DNA of 64,000 bases from Pseudomonas sp. BN411 (lineage in GTDB: Bacteria; Pseudomonadota; Gammaproteobacteria; Pseudomonadales; Pseudomonadaceae): the NCBI RefSeq assembly GCF_029871235.1, contig NZ_SSOM01000049.1:1-64000 (forward strand). The letters run 5' to 3'. Every line of letters starts with the position of its first letter. Position 1 is the first letter of the stretch. The notes below the pieces were generated by a model. That model did no database searches, had not been told where the DNA came from, and was given only the letters and a program-made list of their open reading frames with translations. Positions 50,759-59,018 of this stretch are shown piece by piece. A program made the translations under genes and the position numbers.

Positions 50759-51090
50759 AGGCAATTGGTCGGCTTCGGCAGTCCGGCGAGCTTGGCAGCA
50801 AGCTTGGCCGGTGCGCCCTTGAACAGGCGGTTCAGGTGCAGGCTGTTGCCCTTGTCAGGGCCGAGCTTCTGCGCCACGTATTTGACCAGCGGGCGGTTGG
50901 CCGGGGAGAGCTGGAATTCGGCATAGAAGCCCCGCAACAGCTCAAGGATCTCCCAGTGCTCCGGCTGCAACTCCAGTTCTTCGCGTACGGCCAGGGCATT
51001 GGCCACCGACGGGCTCCAGTCGGCCAGCTCCTGGAGGTAGCCATCCTTGTCCAGCGGGATGCTGCGGCCGTCGATCAGAAGTTCGCTCAT
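50755..51090 (-). CDS. tusE: Sulfur carrier TusE (DsrC family)
   Basis: 111-residue sulfur-relay protein that accepts persulfide from TusBCD and passes it to MnmA. The C-terminal arm ends PTNCL, with the conserved penultimate Cys (C110). The second Cys of true DsrC is absent, matching the TusE subgroup. The ATG at 51090 overlaps the tusB stop by 4 bp. Confidence 0.93.
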   Translation of the reverse strand: MSELLIDGRSIPLDKDGYLQELADWSPSVANALAVREELELQPEHWEILELLRGFYAEFQLSPANRPLVKYVAQKLGPDKGNSLHLNRLFKGAPAKLAAKLAGLPKPTNCL

Positions 51091-51389
51091 ATCCAGCTGT
51101 TCACCTTGTCGTAGCGACAGCACAGCTCGACGAACGCGGGATAGTCCGCTGCGTTCAGGCGTGAGGGCAGGTCAGTCAGGGCTCGGGCCTCGAGGTCTTC
51201 AGCAAGCGCGTGCAATGCAATCGATTCGGGCATCAGCTCCAGGGCCTGACGGGCCACGCTGCCTGGTTGCAGGGCGTAGACCGCTTCACCGCTGAGTAGC
51301 AGGCCATCATTGGGTCCCAGCAATCGGATGCAGCTGCCGAGGCGGCTGTCAGAGAACGGGGAGTGGGAAAGGATATGCAGCGTGGCCAT
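51087..51389 (-). CDS. tusB: Sulfur relay protein TusB (DsrH family)
   Basis: 100-residue subunit of the TusBCD complex in tRNA 2-thiouridine synthesis. It begins MATLHILSHSPF and has the small DsrH/TusB fold (GLLLSGEAVYAL). It starts at the tusC stop (TGATG, 1-bp overlap) and overlaps tusE by 4 bp. Confidence 0.88.
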   Translation of the reverse strand: MATLHILSHSPFSDSRLGSCIRLLGPNDGLLLSGEAVYALQPGSVARQALELMPESIALHALAEDLEARALTDLPSRLNAADYPAFVELCCRYDKVNSWI

Positions 51390-51745
51390 CAGAGAGTGAG
51401 CACCTGGTCGTAACGGTCGATAAGGGCAGTCAGGGCGCTGTCGTCGAGAACTTCCACCGCGAGTTTCAGGGTGGCGCCTTCCAGTCCACGCTCCTGCAGG
51501 CTGCGTTTAGAGACGTAGAGCGACTCCACGCCAAACAGCGGCAGGGCCTGGAGGTTGGCGGTCAGGTCCTTTTGCTCAAGCGTAGTGGGCTGTTGATTGG
51601 CGACGAGCTGGAACACGCCGTCATCCAGAAACAGCAAACCAAGGGGCAGATCGAAGGCGCCGCCGGCGAGGGCAATATCCAGCGCCTCGCGGGCCCCAGG
51701 ACCGCTCCACGGACCTTGGCGGCTGATGATCAGCATGGACTTCAT
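51389..51745 (-). CDS. tusC: Sulfur relay protein TusC (DsrF family)
   Basis: 118-residue DsrE/F-like subunit of TusBCD. Fold signature near the N-terminus (MLIISRQGPWSGPGAREALDIAL) and GLLFLDDGVFQL. The ATG at 51745 has a near-perfect GGAGG site and is preferred to the start five codons upstream. One base separates it from tusD. Confidence 0.88.
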   Translation of the reverse strand: MKSMLIISRQGPWSGPGAREALDIALAGGAFDLPLGLLFLDDGVFQLVANQQPTTLEQKDLTANLQALPLFGVESLYVSKRSLQERGLEGATLKLAVEVLDDSALTALIDRYDQVLTL

Positions 51746-51746
51746 C

Positions 51747-52139
51747 TTAATTGCCTCCAAAGCTGACCAATCTGTCGGCCATCTGTGCCGCCTCGTGCAG
51801 CTGGCCCAGGCCGGAAAGCTCCCAGCCCTCGGCCAGGTTGGCAGCCGGGCGCCCGTAGCGTCGTGCCTCTTCCTGGTTCAGCACGCCCCGGCGCAACGCC
51901 GCGGCAATGCAGACGACGCCGTCCAGCTTGTGCTTGCGTACGAAATCACTCCATGCGGCGGAGAGGTTCGGCTCGTCCTGGGGGGCGACGACATTGACGG
52001 AGGCGCTGTGTACGCCGTCCTGATAGAAGAACAGGCGGACGATTTCATGGCCGCCGGCCAGGCACGCTTCCGCAAAGCGCAGGGCGCGACGGGAGGAAGG
52101 CGCGTGGGGCGGGGCGAACAAGGCAATGGCGAATTTCAT
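51747..52139 (-). CDS. tusD: Sulfurtransferase TusD (DsrE family)
   Basis: 130-residue catalytic subunit of TusBCD, which receives sulfur from TusA. The active-site Cys is C77 in DGVVCIAAALRRG, matching Cys78 of E. coli TusD. First gene of the tusDCBE-trpD2-like operon; it starts 113 bp after yccA with the yccA terminator between. Confidence 0.92.
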   Translation of the reverse strand: MKFAIALFAPPHAPSSRRALRFAEACLAGGHEIVRLFFYQDGVHSASVNVVAPQDEPNLSAAWSDFVRKHKLDGVVCIAAALRRGVLNQEEARRYGRPAANLAEGWELSGLGQLHEAAQMADRLVSFGGN

Positions 52140-52213
52140 GGTCGCTCGGGCGAATGGGAAACTGCTGGAATGATACGGCTAGGCGCATTCTTTTGCCCGT
52201 CCGGACAGAAAAA

Positions 52214-52231
52214 AGCCCGCCGAAGCGGGCT
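52214..52231 (-). terminator. Terminator of yccA
   Basis: AGCCCGC / GCGGGCT with a 4-nt loop, followed by TTTTTT on the minus strand, 22 bp after the yccA stop. Confidence 0.8.
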
Positions 52232-52252
52232 AGTCCGAGGAGCGGTTGGCGA

Positions 52253-52921
52253 TCAATCGTCGCTGCTGAATACGCCAACCAGTTGCAGCAAGCTGATGAA
52301 CAGGTTGTAGATGGATACGTACAGGCTGATGGTGGCCATGATGTAGTTGCGCTCGCCACCATGGATGATGGCGCTGGTCTGGAACAGGATGCAGACCGAC
52401 GAGAACACCACGAAGCCGGCGCTGATCGCCAACTGCAGACCGCTGATGTTGAAGAAGAGGCTGACCAGCGTGGCACCGATCAGCACGAAGAAGCCTGCAG
52501 TGATGAAACCGCCGAGAAAGCTCATGTCCTTGCGGGTGGTCAGCACGTAAGCGGACAGGCCGAAGAACACCAGGGCGGTCATGGCGAAGGCCGAGCTCAC
52601 CACCTCGCCGCCGTTTGGCATGCCGAGGTACATGTTGAGGATCGGGCCCAGGGTGTAGCCCATGAAACCGGTCAGGGCGAAGGTGGATACCAGGCCCCAG
52701 GCGGAGTCGCGCAGCTTCACGGTCAGGAAGAACAGGCCGTAGAAACCGATCAGTACGACGAAGATGCTGGGGTAGGGCACGCGCATCTGTTGCGCGACGT
52801 AGGCGACCAGACCGCTGAACGCCAGCGTCAGGGCCAGCAGCCCGTAGGTATTGCGAAGGACGCGGCTGACTTCCAGCTGCTCCGCCTGCGCGGGGTTGAG
52901 GGCATAGTTCTGTTCGTTCAT
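52253..52921 (-). CDS. yccA: Bax inhibitor-1/YccA family membrane protein
   Basis: 222-residue inner-membrane protein with seven TM helices of the BI-1/YccA family. E. coli YccA interacts with the FtsH protease and slows degradation of stuck SecY. The family C-terminal stretch ISLYVSIYNLFISLLQLVG is intact. It lies upstream of the tus operon, as in P. aeruginosa, and is followed by its own terminator. Confidence 0.92.
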   Translation of the reverse strand: MNEQNYALNPAQAEQLEVSRVLRNTYGLLALTLAFSGLVAYVAQQMRVPYPSIFVVLIGFYGLFFLTVKLRDSAWGLVSTFALTGFMGYTLGPILNMYLGMPNGGEVVSSAFAMTALVFFGLSAYVLTTRKDMSFLGGFITAGFFVLIGATLVSLFFNISGLQLAISAGFVVFSSVCILFQTSAIIHGGERNYIMATISLYVSIYNLFISLLQLVGVFSSDD

Positions 52922-53048
52922 CGCGACACTCCCGAAAATGGTTTCCGTGACCTTGGTCAGTTCTGGATATTAACAGAGGCTCTGAAGCCGCCAATTGCAA
53001 GAGTTTGACAGCGTGTTGCGTTCCGGTAGTATGGCGCCCCGCGCAAGC

Positions 53049-53138
53049 GGAGGTGTGGCCGAGTGGTTTAAGGCAGCGGTCTTGAAAACCGCCGAAGGGG
53101 AGACTCTTCCGTGAGTTCGAATCTCACCGCCTCCGCCA
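53049..53138 (+). tRNA. tRNA-Ser(UGA)
   Basis: 90-nt class II tRNA. The acceptor stem GGAGGTG pairs with CGCCTCC, the anticodon loop is CTTGAAA (anticodon TGA), a long variable arm follows, the T-arm carries GTTCGAATC, and CCA is encoded. The integrase gene begins its 3' end 123 bp downstream, so this tRNA is the likely integration target of the neighbouring element. Confidence 0.95.
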
Positions 53139-53173
53139 TCTAACTCATTGATTTCAAAGGAAAAATATTCCTG

Positions 53174-53214
53174 AAAACGCCAAATGGGAGCGTTTTGGGA
53201 ACACTTTGGGAACA
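53174..53214 (+). repeat. Repeats beside tRNA-Ser, putative integrase arm sites
   Basis: Between the tRNA and int: an inverted repeat AAAACGC-N9-GCGTTTT (53174-53196), and a tandem direct repeat TTTGGGAACA at 53194-53203 and 53205-53214 with an 11-bp period. Position and helical spacing suit binding sites for the tyrosine recombinase or its directionality factor. Confidence 0.45.
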
Positions 53215-53220
53215 ATAGAC

Positions 53221-53255
53221 CACTGGGGGCCTTCTCGACAGAGAGGCCCCCAGTG
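53221..53255. terminator. Hairpin after the integrase gene
   Basis: CACTGGGGGCC...GGCCCCCAGTG, extended by TCTC/GAGA around a 4-nt loop with one bulge. It follows the int stop by 6 bp. No good T-run on the minus strand, so termination efficiency is uncertain. Confidence 0.55.
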
Positions 53256-53260
53256 TCGTT

Positions 53261-54427
53261 TCAGAGGTCCAGCGCGCGGTTCAGCATGCCCACGATGTCG
53301 GGGCCGTCCTTGCTGATGAATTTGGCGTAGTGCTTGAAGACCATGGCTGTGGAACTGTGCCCCAGCTGGTCGGCGATCCACTCTGGTGAGGCCACGCTGC
53401 TGCTGAGGATCTGGCTGGCGAAGGTGTGTCGGCACTGATTCGGGCCGCGATAGCGCACACCGGCCTTCTTCAGGTGACTCTTCCACCAGCCGTTACGCAG
53501 GTTGTCCGAGGTCGAATAGGGCTGGCCGGTACCGCCGTTGTGGAAGACAAACCGCACCTTCGGTCGCCGGATTGTCCGGTTATCTCGCTCCGTCACCTCG
53601 ATCTCTACCGGTTTCAGGTTACCTGTCAGTTTTACCTGCGCCTGAAGTGCTCTGAGCGCTGGGGCGAGGAGGCGCACCTCTCGCGTTGAGCGGCGCGTCT
53701 TGGTGACCTTGTACTTGCTCCGCACCCTGGCCCGCCGGAAAAGGACGGTGCCGGCGACCAGGTCCACGTCCTCCCAGGCCAGCGAGATCGCCTCCGAAAC
53801 CCTCGGCCCCGTCCAGATCATGAACTGTGCAAGGTTCAGCTCCTGGGCGCGATCTGACTCCGTGCTAAGGATCAGATCGATCTCCTCCCTGGTGAAAGGA
53901 TCGGGGTCGTCCGAGTCCGGCAGCGATACCACGATGCCGTCTGTTGGGTCGTGCGCTGATCTGTTCCTGGTGCGATAGAGACGGAAGACCTGCCGCACGA
54001 TGCTCAGAATCTCGCGCACGGTCTTGTTATGCAGCTTTGGCATCAGCGTGCCCTGGATCCATACCTGCAGGTCCAGGTGGTCGATCTGGTCGGCGTGGAC
54101 GTGGCCCCAGCGTGGCCGAACGTGGTGCTCGATCCGGCTCTCGTGACTGCGGATGCCCGAGGCAGCCATCTGGTTGCGCTTGATGCCCAGCCAGAGGTCG
54201 ATGTAGTGGCCAAAGGTGTTGGTCTGGATCCTGGTCGAATCCGGGAAGTGCCGGGCATAGCTGAACGTTCCGGCCTCGATCTCGTACTGAATGACGCCGA
54301 CTATGCGCTCGGCGTTGGCAATGTTTGCTGGTGTGGCGGCGCCGGGAATTGGCTCCCGGCAAAGCTCGCCCTCGTATCGGAAGTAGATGCGGATACTGTT
54401 GCCGCGAACCTCGACGCCCGCTGACAT
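53261..54427 (-). CDS. int: Tyrosine-recombinase integrase (DUF3596-type N-terminus)
   Basis: Site-specific recombinase of 388 residues, pointing toward the tRNA target. The first ~30 residues (VEVRGNSIRIYFRYEGELCRE) resemble the arm-binding DUF3596 domain of phage integrases. A SAM-like core-binding domain spans about 75-165. Catalytic residues: Arg in TGPRVSEA (about 208), Arg-His in QCRHTFAS (about 333), His in LGHSS and nucleophile Tyr in FKHYAKF (about 365). The first His of the usual HxxR box is replaced by Asn/Gln context, as in many phage relatives. It appears intact and functional. Confidence 0.93.
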   Translation of the reverse strand: MSAGVEVRGNSIRIYFRYEGELCREPIPGAATPANIANAERIVGVIQYEIEAGTFSYARHFPDSTRIQTNTFGHYIDLWLGIKRNQMAASGIRSHESRIEHHVRPRWGHVHADQIDHLDLQVWIQGTLMPKLHNKTVREILSIVRQVFRLYRTRNRSAHDPTDGIVVSLPDSDDPDPFTREEIDLILSTESDRAQELNLAQFMIWTGPRVSEAISLAWEDVDLVAGTVLFRRARVRSKYKVTKTRRSTREVRLLAPALRALQAQVKLTGNLKPVEIEVTERDNRTIRRPKVRFVFHNGGTGQPYSTSDNLRNGWWKSHLKKAGVRYRGPNQCRHTFASQILSSSVASPEWIADQLGHSSTAMVFKHYAKFISKDGPDIVGMLNRALDL

Positions 54428-54518
54428 AACACTCTCAATCCTCTGCTGCGTGTAAATCGGGAAGCCATTGGTAGCCCAACTGGCTGGTGGATGCTGTCAG
54501 CTCCTGCTGAATACAGCG

Positions 54519-57320
54519 CTAGAGCGAGCTGAACGTCCAACACTTCACCGTCCCCGGTCGCGCCGACATCGGGTTGCGCAGGGCATGGTGGCTGCGCACC
54601 GCGCTGTCCACTGCCTTGCTGGCGCCGAGGAACTTACGCGACTGGCTGTTGCGCAGCACCTCGCGAAGGGTGCCGACGTTGGCCAGTTGCTGGCGGTGCT
54701 CGCTGGCGCGCTGGACGAACTCGTTGAGGTTGATGGCGATCAGTTTCGGGTTCTTGCTGTGGTTCACCACCGGGCCGTCGTCCAGGGACTCCAGGTACTC
54801 GAACACCTCCCAGAACTCCGCCACAGCCGGGTGATCGGCGCTGACGGCGGACTGGCGCTCCAGGGCCATGGCCGCAAGGCAAAGGCGGGTCTGGTTGACC
54901 TGGTGCTCGCTCAGCTTCACCACCTGACGCAGGCAATCCAGGCTGGCCAGGAGCTGGGCGTGGTTCTTGATGATCCGCTCGATGCGGATTTGCCCTCGTA
55001 GCCTGTTGCCGCAGTGACTACAGGCGGCGTTCTCATCCGCGCTGGGGAAGTGCTGACCGCAGGCGAAGCAGCGCGTGTGCATGTGCCGCAGGCGGGTGTC
55101 GTGCGCCTGCAGGCACTCGGCGAAGCATTCCAGCACCTGGGCCTCGTGCTTCACCGCGCGCAGCAGGAAGTGGCACAGCCGATCGCCGTCCAGGGCGTTG
55201 AGGTTGTCTGCCGCCGCAATGCTCTCGTCGGTGGTCGTGGGGCGAACGAAGTGCAGCTTGCAGATACGGGTGAGGATCGCCTCAGAGGCACTGACAGGGG
55301 CGTTCTGGCTGATGACGATGGTGCCGCGAAAAGGCGGCTCGTAGGTTTCGTTGCCGGCAGTCTTCATGCCCCGGGTACGCAGCGTTCCACCGCCATAGAA
55401 GTCCTTCAGCTCGTCCCAGTCGAAGGACTTCAGGTGCAGCCGGTCTGGCTCGTTGCGGTCGGCCTCGATCAGAACCACCGGCATTCCGGCGACCTGGCCC
55501 ATCAAGCGGGAGCGCCCCGCGACAGATGATTTCGACGGGTCGAAACCCTCATAGCCAGCACGGCCCAGCAGCTTCCAGAGGAACATGAGCAAGGTGGATT
55601 TGCCGGCGCCGGCCTCGCCTGTCATTTCCAGGAAGGGGAAGGTCTGCCAGCGGGCGCGGATCTGCTCGGCGAACAGCGAGGCGAAGAAGAAGGTCAGCGC
55701 CACCACGCCCTGGGCGCCGAAGCAGGTCCAGAGCAGCCGTAGCCACTCCTCGTCGTAGCGTTTCGAATCCCGCTCTGGGCGAATGACGATGGATTTCTGC
55801 AGGCTCTTCAGGCGCAGCTTGCCGAACTCGAAGAAGTCCTCCGCGTTGACCTGGTTCACCACGCCATTGCGCACGGCCACATCGCCGAACACATAGCAGC
55901 CGTGCTCCTTGCTGTAGCCCACGTAGTCGATGGTCTCGACGGTTTTCAGGCCGTAGAGCTGGTCCTTCATGATCTTGTCCAACTGCTGGCCGCTGCCGGT
56001 GAACACGGCGCCGGCGGCCATGCTCAGCAGGCGCTTTTTGAACTCGCTGGCCGCCGCCACCTGGGCGCCGGTGAAGGTGTTCTTTACGCTGGGGCCGTCG
56101 TGGGGGAAGTCCACGCGGAAGTAGTACCAGGACTCGTCGGTGATCTCGTTGCGCTGGAAGTACAGCGCTTCGGCATAGCAGTTGGCGATTTCCGTCACGC
56201 AGCCCGATTCGCGCAGGGCCTTGGCTTCCCTCTGCTTGTCGTTGAGTAGCTTGTCTTCGTGGTGCTCGCTTTTCAGGAGGGAGTCCTTCGCTTTCTTGTA
56301 CTTGTCGTCATCCAGCTTGAACCAGTACAGGCGCCGCTCGAAACCGAAGTGGAACTCGTGCCGTTTGTCCCGCTCGTGCATCAGTAGGCCCTTCTCAGCG
56401 GCGCTCTGGGCCAGCAGCAGGGCGCCGTGGTGGCGGGCCTCCTCGAGGGCGCGCTGGCGCAGGTCGGCTCGTTTCTCCTCGTCGCTCTCGAAGCTCCAGC
56501 GCTGGTGCAGGTCATTCCAGTCCACCTTGCGGCCGTCTGGCTGGGGTACTTGCGCCGCGTCGCAGGCATAGCCCAGCTCGCGCGCCTGCCGCACCCACTT
56601 CTTCGTGTAGCGGTGCGCCCCGGGTTCGTTGTCCAGCGCCCAGACCAGCTTCGGCAGCTTGCCGCCGCGGTTGCGTGCCAGGGCCTTGAGGGACTCTTCA
56701 GGGAAAGCGTTCGACGACAGCGCAGCCACGGCCGCTATGCCGTGGTGGAGCAGGGCGATGGCGTCGAAAATGCCCTCGACAATCCAGAGCTCCTTCACCT
56801 CAAACAGATCCACGCAGGGCGGGCACCACCACACGCCCTTGTAGCTGGCCCCGGGCTTGAAGCGCGCTTTCTGCTTGCCGAAGCGGTGGGGTCGGTCGAT
56901 CAGCCGTTCCCAATAGCCGCCTTTCTCCAGGGCGAAGCGCACCGTGGCTGAGCCTTCGCCCAGCTCGCGGGACCAGAAATGCTCCTGGCTGAACCAGCCC
57001 TCGATCAGCTCCAGGCGAAAGCCCCGGGCGAACTCCAGGTAGGCGCGGGCGGTGGCGTTGGGTTGCTGGTCCGTCGCCGGTACCCGGTCGCTCCAGTCGT
57101 CAAACAGATCCTCGTACAGCTCCTTCACGTGCCACTGCTGGCCGCACTTGCTCTCGCGGCCGCAGTGCACCGTCCAGGGCGAGTCGGACCGGCAGTAGAG
57201 CTCCCGCTTCCCGCAGGCCGGGCAGGTGCCCTTGCGCAGGTACAGCGTGCCCGTGATCGCCTGCAGGCCGTAGTCAGCCTGCAGGCGCTGTAGAAGCTCG
57301 CTGCGCAGTGCATCTCTCAT
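54519..57320 (-). CDS. Toprim primase/helicase (P4-alpha-like replication protein)
   Basis: 933-residue replication protein. An N-terminal zinc ribbon (CPAC...C...C, residues 33-59), a Toprim nucleotidyl-transfer core (ELWIVEGIFDAIALL, about 176-190, then ALDNEPGAHRYTKK), a central linker, and a P-loop helicase-like domain with Walker A GEAGAGKSTL (about 568-577). A second zinc finger follows (CFACGQHF...CSHC, about 750-770). The arrangement fits primase/helicases of phage satellites and integrated islands rather than DnaG. It overlaps the next small gene by 4 bp and is the largest gene of the element. Autonomous replication after excision is inferred. Confidence 0.82.
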   Translation of the reverse strand: MRDALRSELLQRLQADYGLQAITGTLYLRKGTCPACGKRELYCRSDSPWTVHCGRESKCGQQWHVKELYEDLFDDWSDRVPATDQQPNATARAYLEFARGFRLELIEGWFSQEHFWSRELGEGSATVRFALEKGGYWERLIDRPHRFGKQKARFKPGASYKGVWWCPPCVDLFEVKELWIVEGIFDAIALLHHGIAAVAALSSNAFPEESLKALARNRGGKLPKLVWALDNEPGAHRYTKKWVRQARELGYACDAAQVPQPDGRKVDWNDLHQRWSFESDEEKRADLRQRALEEARHHGALLLAQSAAEKGLLMHERDKRHEFHFGFERRLYWFKLDDDKYKKAKDSLLKSEHHEDKLLNDKQREAKALRESGCVTEIANCYAEALYFQRNEITDESWYYFRVDFPHDGPSVKNTFTGAQVAAASEFKKRLLSMAAGAVFTGSGQQLDKIMKDQLYGLKTVETIDYVGYSKEHGCYVFGDVAVRNGVVNQVNAEDFFEFGKLRLKSLQKSIVIRPERDSKRYDEEWLRLLWTCFGAQGVVALTFFFASLFAEQIRARWQTFPFLEMTGEAGAGKSTLLMFLWKLLGRAGYEGFDPSKSSVAGRSRLMGQVAGMPVVLIEADRNEPDRLHLKSFDWDELKDFYGGGTLRTRGMKTAGNETYEPPFRGTIVISQNAPVSASEAILTRICKLHFVRPTTTDESIAAADNLNALDGDRLCHFLLRAVKHEAQVLECFAECLQAHDTRLRHMHTRCFACGQHFPSADENAACSHCGNRLRGQIRIERIIKNHAQLLASLDCLRQVVKLSEHQVNQTRLCLAAMALERQSAVSADHPAVAEFWEVFEYLESLDDGPVVNHSKNPKLIAINLNEFVQRASEHRQQLANVGTLREVLRNSQSRKFLGASKAVDSAVRSHHALRNPMSARPGTVKCWTFSSL

Positions 57321-57559
57321 CTGCTTGGCCCCAATGCGCGTACGGCGTCTCTGGCCGCCTGTAGCGTGCGGGAGAGGGCCGCCAGTGCTGGGTAGTCGTC
57401 CAGGATGCGACGGGTGCGGATCTTCGCCGGTACCGTGCGGTAGCGGTCAGCGAACCACTGCAACTGAATCGAATGCTCGTACTGCGCCACCAGAAAGCGG
57501 TGGTAGGCGCGCACCTGCTTGGGTGTGAGCTCCAGGTGCAGATTGACGGTGTGGGTCAT
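57317..57559 (-). CDS. Hypothetical protein
   Basis: 80 residues from an ATG with an AAGGAG site; the stop overlaps the primase start (ATGA), so the two are translationally coupled. Highly basic and helical (LTPKQVRAYHRFLVAQYEHS..., RTVPAKIRTRRILDDYPALA). No family recognised. Position suggests a replication accessory. Confidence 0.65.
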   Translation of the reverse strand: MTHTVNLHLELTPKQVRAYHRFLVAQYEHSIQLQWFADRYRTVPAKIRTRRILDDYPALAALSRTLQAARDAVRALGPSR

Positions 57560-57622
57560 GCGGATCTCCTTGCGCTGGGCGTAGCTCACCCAAACCCATG
57601 GCAATGGGCGGGCGGAATGGGC

Positions 57623-57985
57623 TCAGGCGTGTCGGGTGAGAGTGGCGGGGCGTTGGTCCAGCAGGCGCTGGGGCAGGAGGCGCAGCGGGATGGGGAAGCG
57701 CAGGTTGTTTCGGTAGTCGATCAGGTAGGCCACTGTGGCATCCGGCTCGGCGGCCCAGTCGATGCCAAGCCATTGCGGTTCCTGCCATTGGCGGAACTCA
57801 TTCCAGGCCCGCTGACTGAGTTGCTGCGCCAGAAACAGCGGCACCTCCAGCGCGGTGCAGAGGTGATGCACGCAGTTGTCGTACAGCAGGTCTGCATCGC
57901 CCAGATAGTGCGCCTTGTGCCGGCGCAAATAGGCGAGGGCGGCAACCTGCATGCTGGTGCGGTAGTCGAGGGTATCCATGTTCAT
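57623..57985 (-). CDS. Hypothetical protein
   Basis: 120 residues with a good GGAGG site before the ATG at 57985. Helical N-terminal half with several His/Cys (YLRRHKAHYLGDADLLYDNCVHHLC), no clear metal motif. No family recognised. It lies between the Ogr-like gene (2 bp upstream) and the primase-coupled gene, so it is part of the same leftward operon. Confidence 0.65.
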   Translation of the reverse strand: MNMDTLDYRTSMQVAALAYLRRHKAHYLGDADLLYDNCVHHLCTALEVPLFLAQQLSQRAWNEFRQWQEPQWLGIDWAAEPDATVAYLIDYRNNLRFPIPLRLLPQRLLDQRPATLTRHA

Positions 57986-57987
57986 GA

Positions 57988-58275
57988 CTAAGCCTCCAGT
58001 AGGGAATCCAACAGATCCAATTGGTCGGTCTTGGTGGCGGACATCATCGCGGCTACGCGCAATGCCCTGTCCGCAAGGGGTAGCTGCACGGCCGGGTTGG
58101 CCATGCCGCTGGGACTGAGCTCGTGGGTCATTTCAAACTGCGCCCGCACGCTCCAGCCGCAACTCTCGTTGCGGCACTGCAGGTAGGCCACCCGCAAGAA
58201 GATGTGCGTGCCTTCGCTGGTGCGAATACGCATGCGGCTGTGGCAATGCGGGCAAACGAGTTTGTACGTGCTCAC
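57988..58275 (-). CDS. Ogr/Delta-type zinc-finger transcriptional activator
   Basis: 95 residues if started at the GTG at 58275, which has a GGAG site. The zinc finger reads CPHCHSRMRIR ... YLQCRNESCGWSV, i.e. CxxC-X~22-CxxxxC, the pattern of P2 Ogr and satellite P4 Delta proteins that turn on late phage promoters with the alpha subunit of RNA polymerase. In a satellite such a protein would sense or drive helper-phage late genes. The frame upstream of 58275 belongs to a different reading of the preceding gene. Confidence 0.75.
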   Translation of the reverse strand: MSTYKLVCPHCHSRMRIRTSEGTHIFLRVAYLQCRNESCGWSVRAQFEMTHELSPSGMANPAVQLPLADRALRVAAMMSATKTDQLDLLDSLLEA

Positions 58276-58277
58276 TG

Positions 58278-58556
58278 TCACTCCTGGGTATTGCAGGTGG
58301 CGAGCACCACGCGCGCTGGCGTCGGTGCCTTCCCCAGCAGGCGCTCGTTCCAACGCGAGAGGAAATCGTTTGGCAGCTCGATCACTTGGCCGTTGTCCTC
58401 GCAGTGCGGGTTGAAACCAGCCTGGGTGAGGCAGTGGGCGATCAGCAGCAGCAAGCTGGATTGGCCAGCACCGCTGGAGCCGCTGATTTCGATCCTGATG
58501 TCCTCGCGTACCGCCATTTCTGCGTGGTGCAGATTCGGGTTGTGGTTTACGTCCAT
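58278..58556 (-). CDS. Small protein with degenerate Walker A motif
   Basis: 92 residues. After DIRIEISGSSGAGQSSLLLLIAHCL (about 19-43) the layout is exactly that of a P-loop NTPase start, but the invariant Lys is Gln (GAGQSS). The rest is too short for a full NTPase fold. Homologous phage genes with an intact GKT/GKS probably exist, but I cannot check. It ends 2 bp before the Ogr-like gene. May bind nucleotide weakly, or have lost the function. Confidence 0.6.
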   Translation of the reverse strand: MDVNHNPNLHHAEMAVREDIRIEISGSSGAGQSSLLLLIAHCLTQAGFNPHCEDNGQVIELPNDFLSRWNERLLGKAPTPARVVLATCNTQE

Positions 58557-58606
58557 GAAACACCCCTATGGATGGTTGAACTACGGGGCCGCCAGTCGGC
58601 CCCTGG

Positions 58607-58789
58607 TTACTTCTGTTGCACCAGGACCAGCGCACGGCCACGCCCTGGTGCTCGATCCGCGTGCTTGCGCAACGCCTGCTTGGCCAGCCACTCGGCCACC
58701 TGCTGAATGCTCTCCAGCCCCTGCTGCTGGCGAACCTGTTCCAGGAGCTCCAATTGATCAGGGGTGAAGGTGAGGGTTTGGTCTGGCAT
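58607..58789 (-). CDS. Small hypothetical protein, ribbon-helix-helix-like
   Basis: 60 residues: a short strand (QTLTFTPDQLELLEQVR) then two helices (ESIQQVAEWLAKQALRKHAD) resembling Arc/CopG-type DNA-binding proteins, with a basic tail. Probably a small regulator of the element. Family uncertain. Confidence 0.5.
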   Translation of the reverse strand: MPDQTLTFTPDQLELLEQVRQQQGLESIQQVAEWLAKQALRKHADRAPGRGRALVLVQQK

Positions 58790-58817
58790 CTCTTCGGCTG
58801 CTCGTGTGGGCCTGCTC

Positions 58818-59006
58818 TCAGGCGCGGGCCTGGGGGATGCTGGCGCTGTCCAGCACGGCTGTGGCTTCGCGCATCACCATCTCGCGCAGCAGGGTGGCGA
58901 GCTGCTCGCCCTTGTAGTTGGCCAGCGCCTTGATCAGGTCGTGCTCGTAGTCGTCGAAGCGCAGCACAACGCGGTTGTCGCGGACGCGGCGAGGGTCTGG
59001 ATACAT
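58818..59006 (-). CDS. Small ribbon-helix-helix-like protein
   Basis: 62 residues: RVRDNRVVLRFDDYEHDLIKALANYKGEQLATLLREMVMREA has the strand-helix-helix pattern of CopG/MobC-like proteins. It follows the gp16-like gene by 12 bp in the same leftward operon. Target unknown. Confidence 0.6.
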   Translation of the reverse strand: MYPDPRRVRDNRVVLRFDDYEHDLIKALANYKGEQLATLLREMVMREATAVLDSASIPQARA

Positions 59007-59018
59007 GGCAGTCGTCCC

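Noticed and set aside
54301-54543. Small excisionase gene between int and the primase
   Set aside because: The only frame there is antisense-like or out of phase with int and lacks an HTH or winged-helix pattern.
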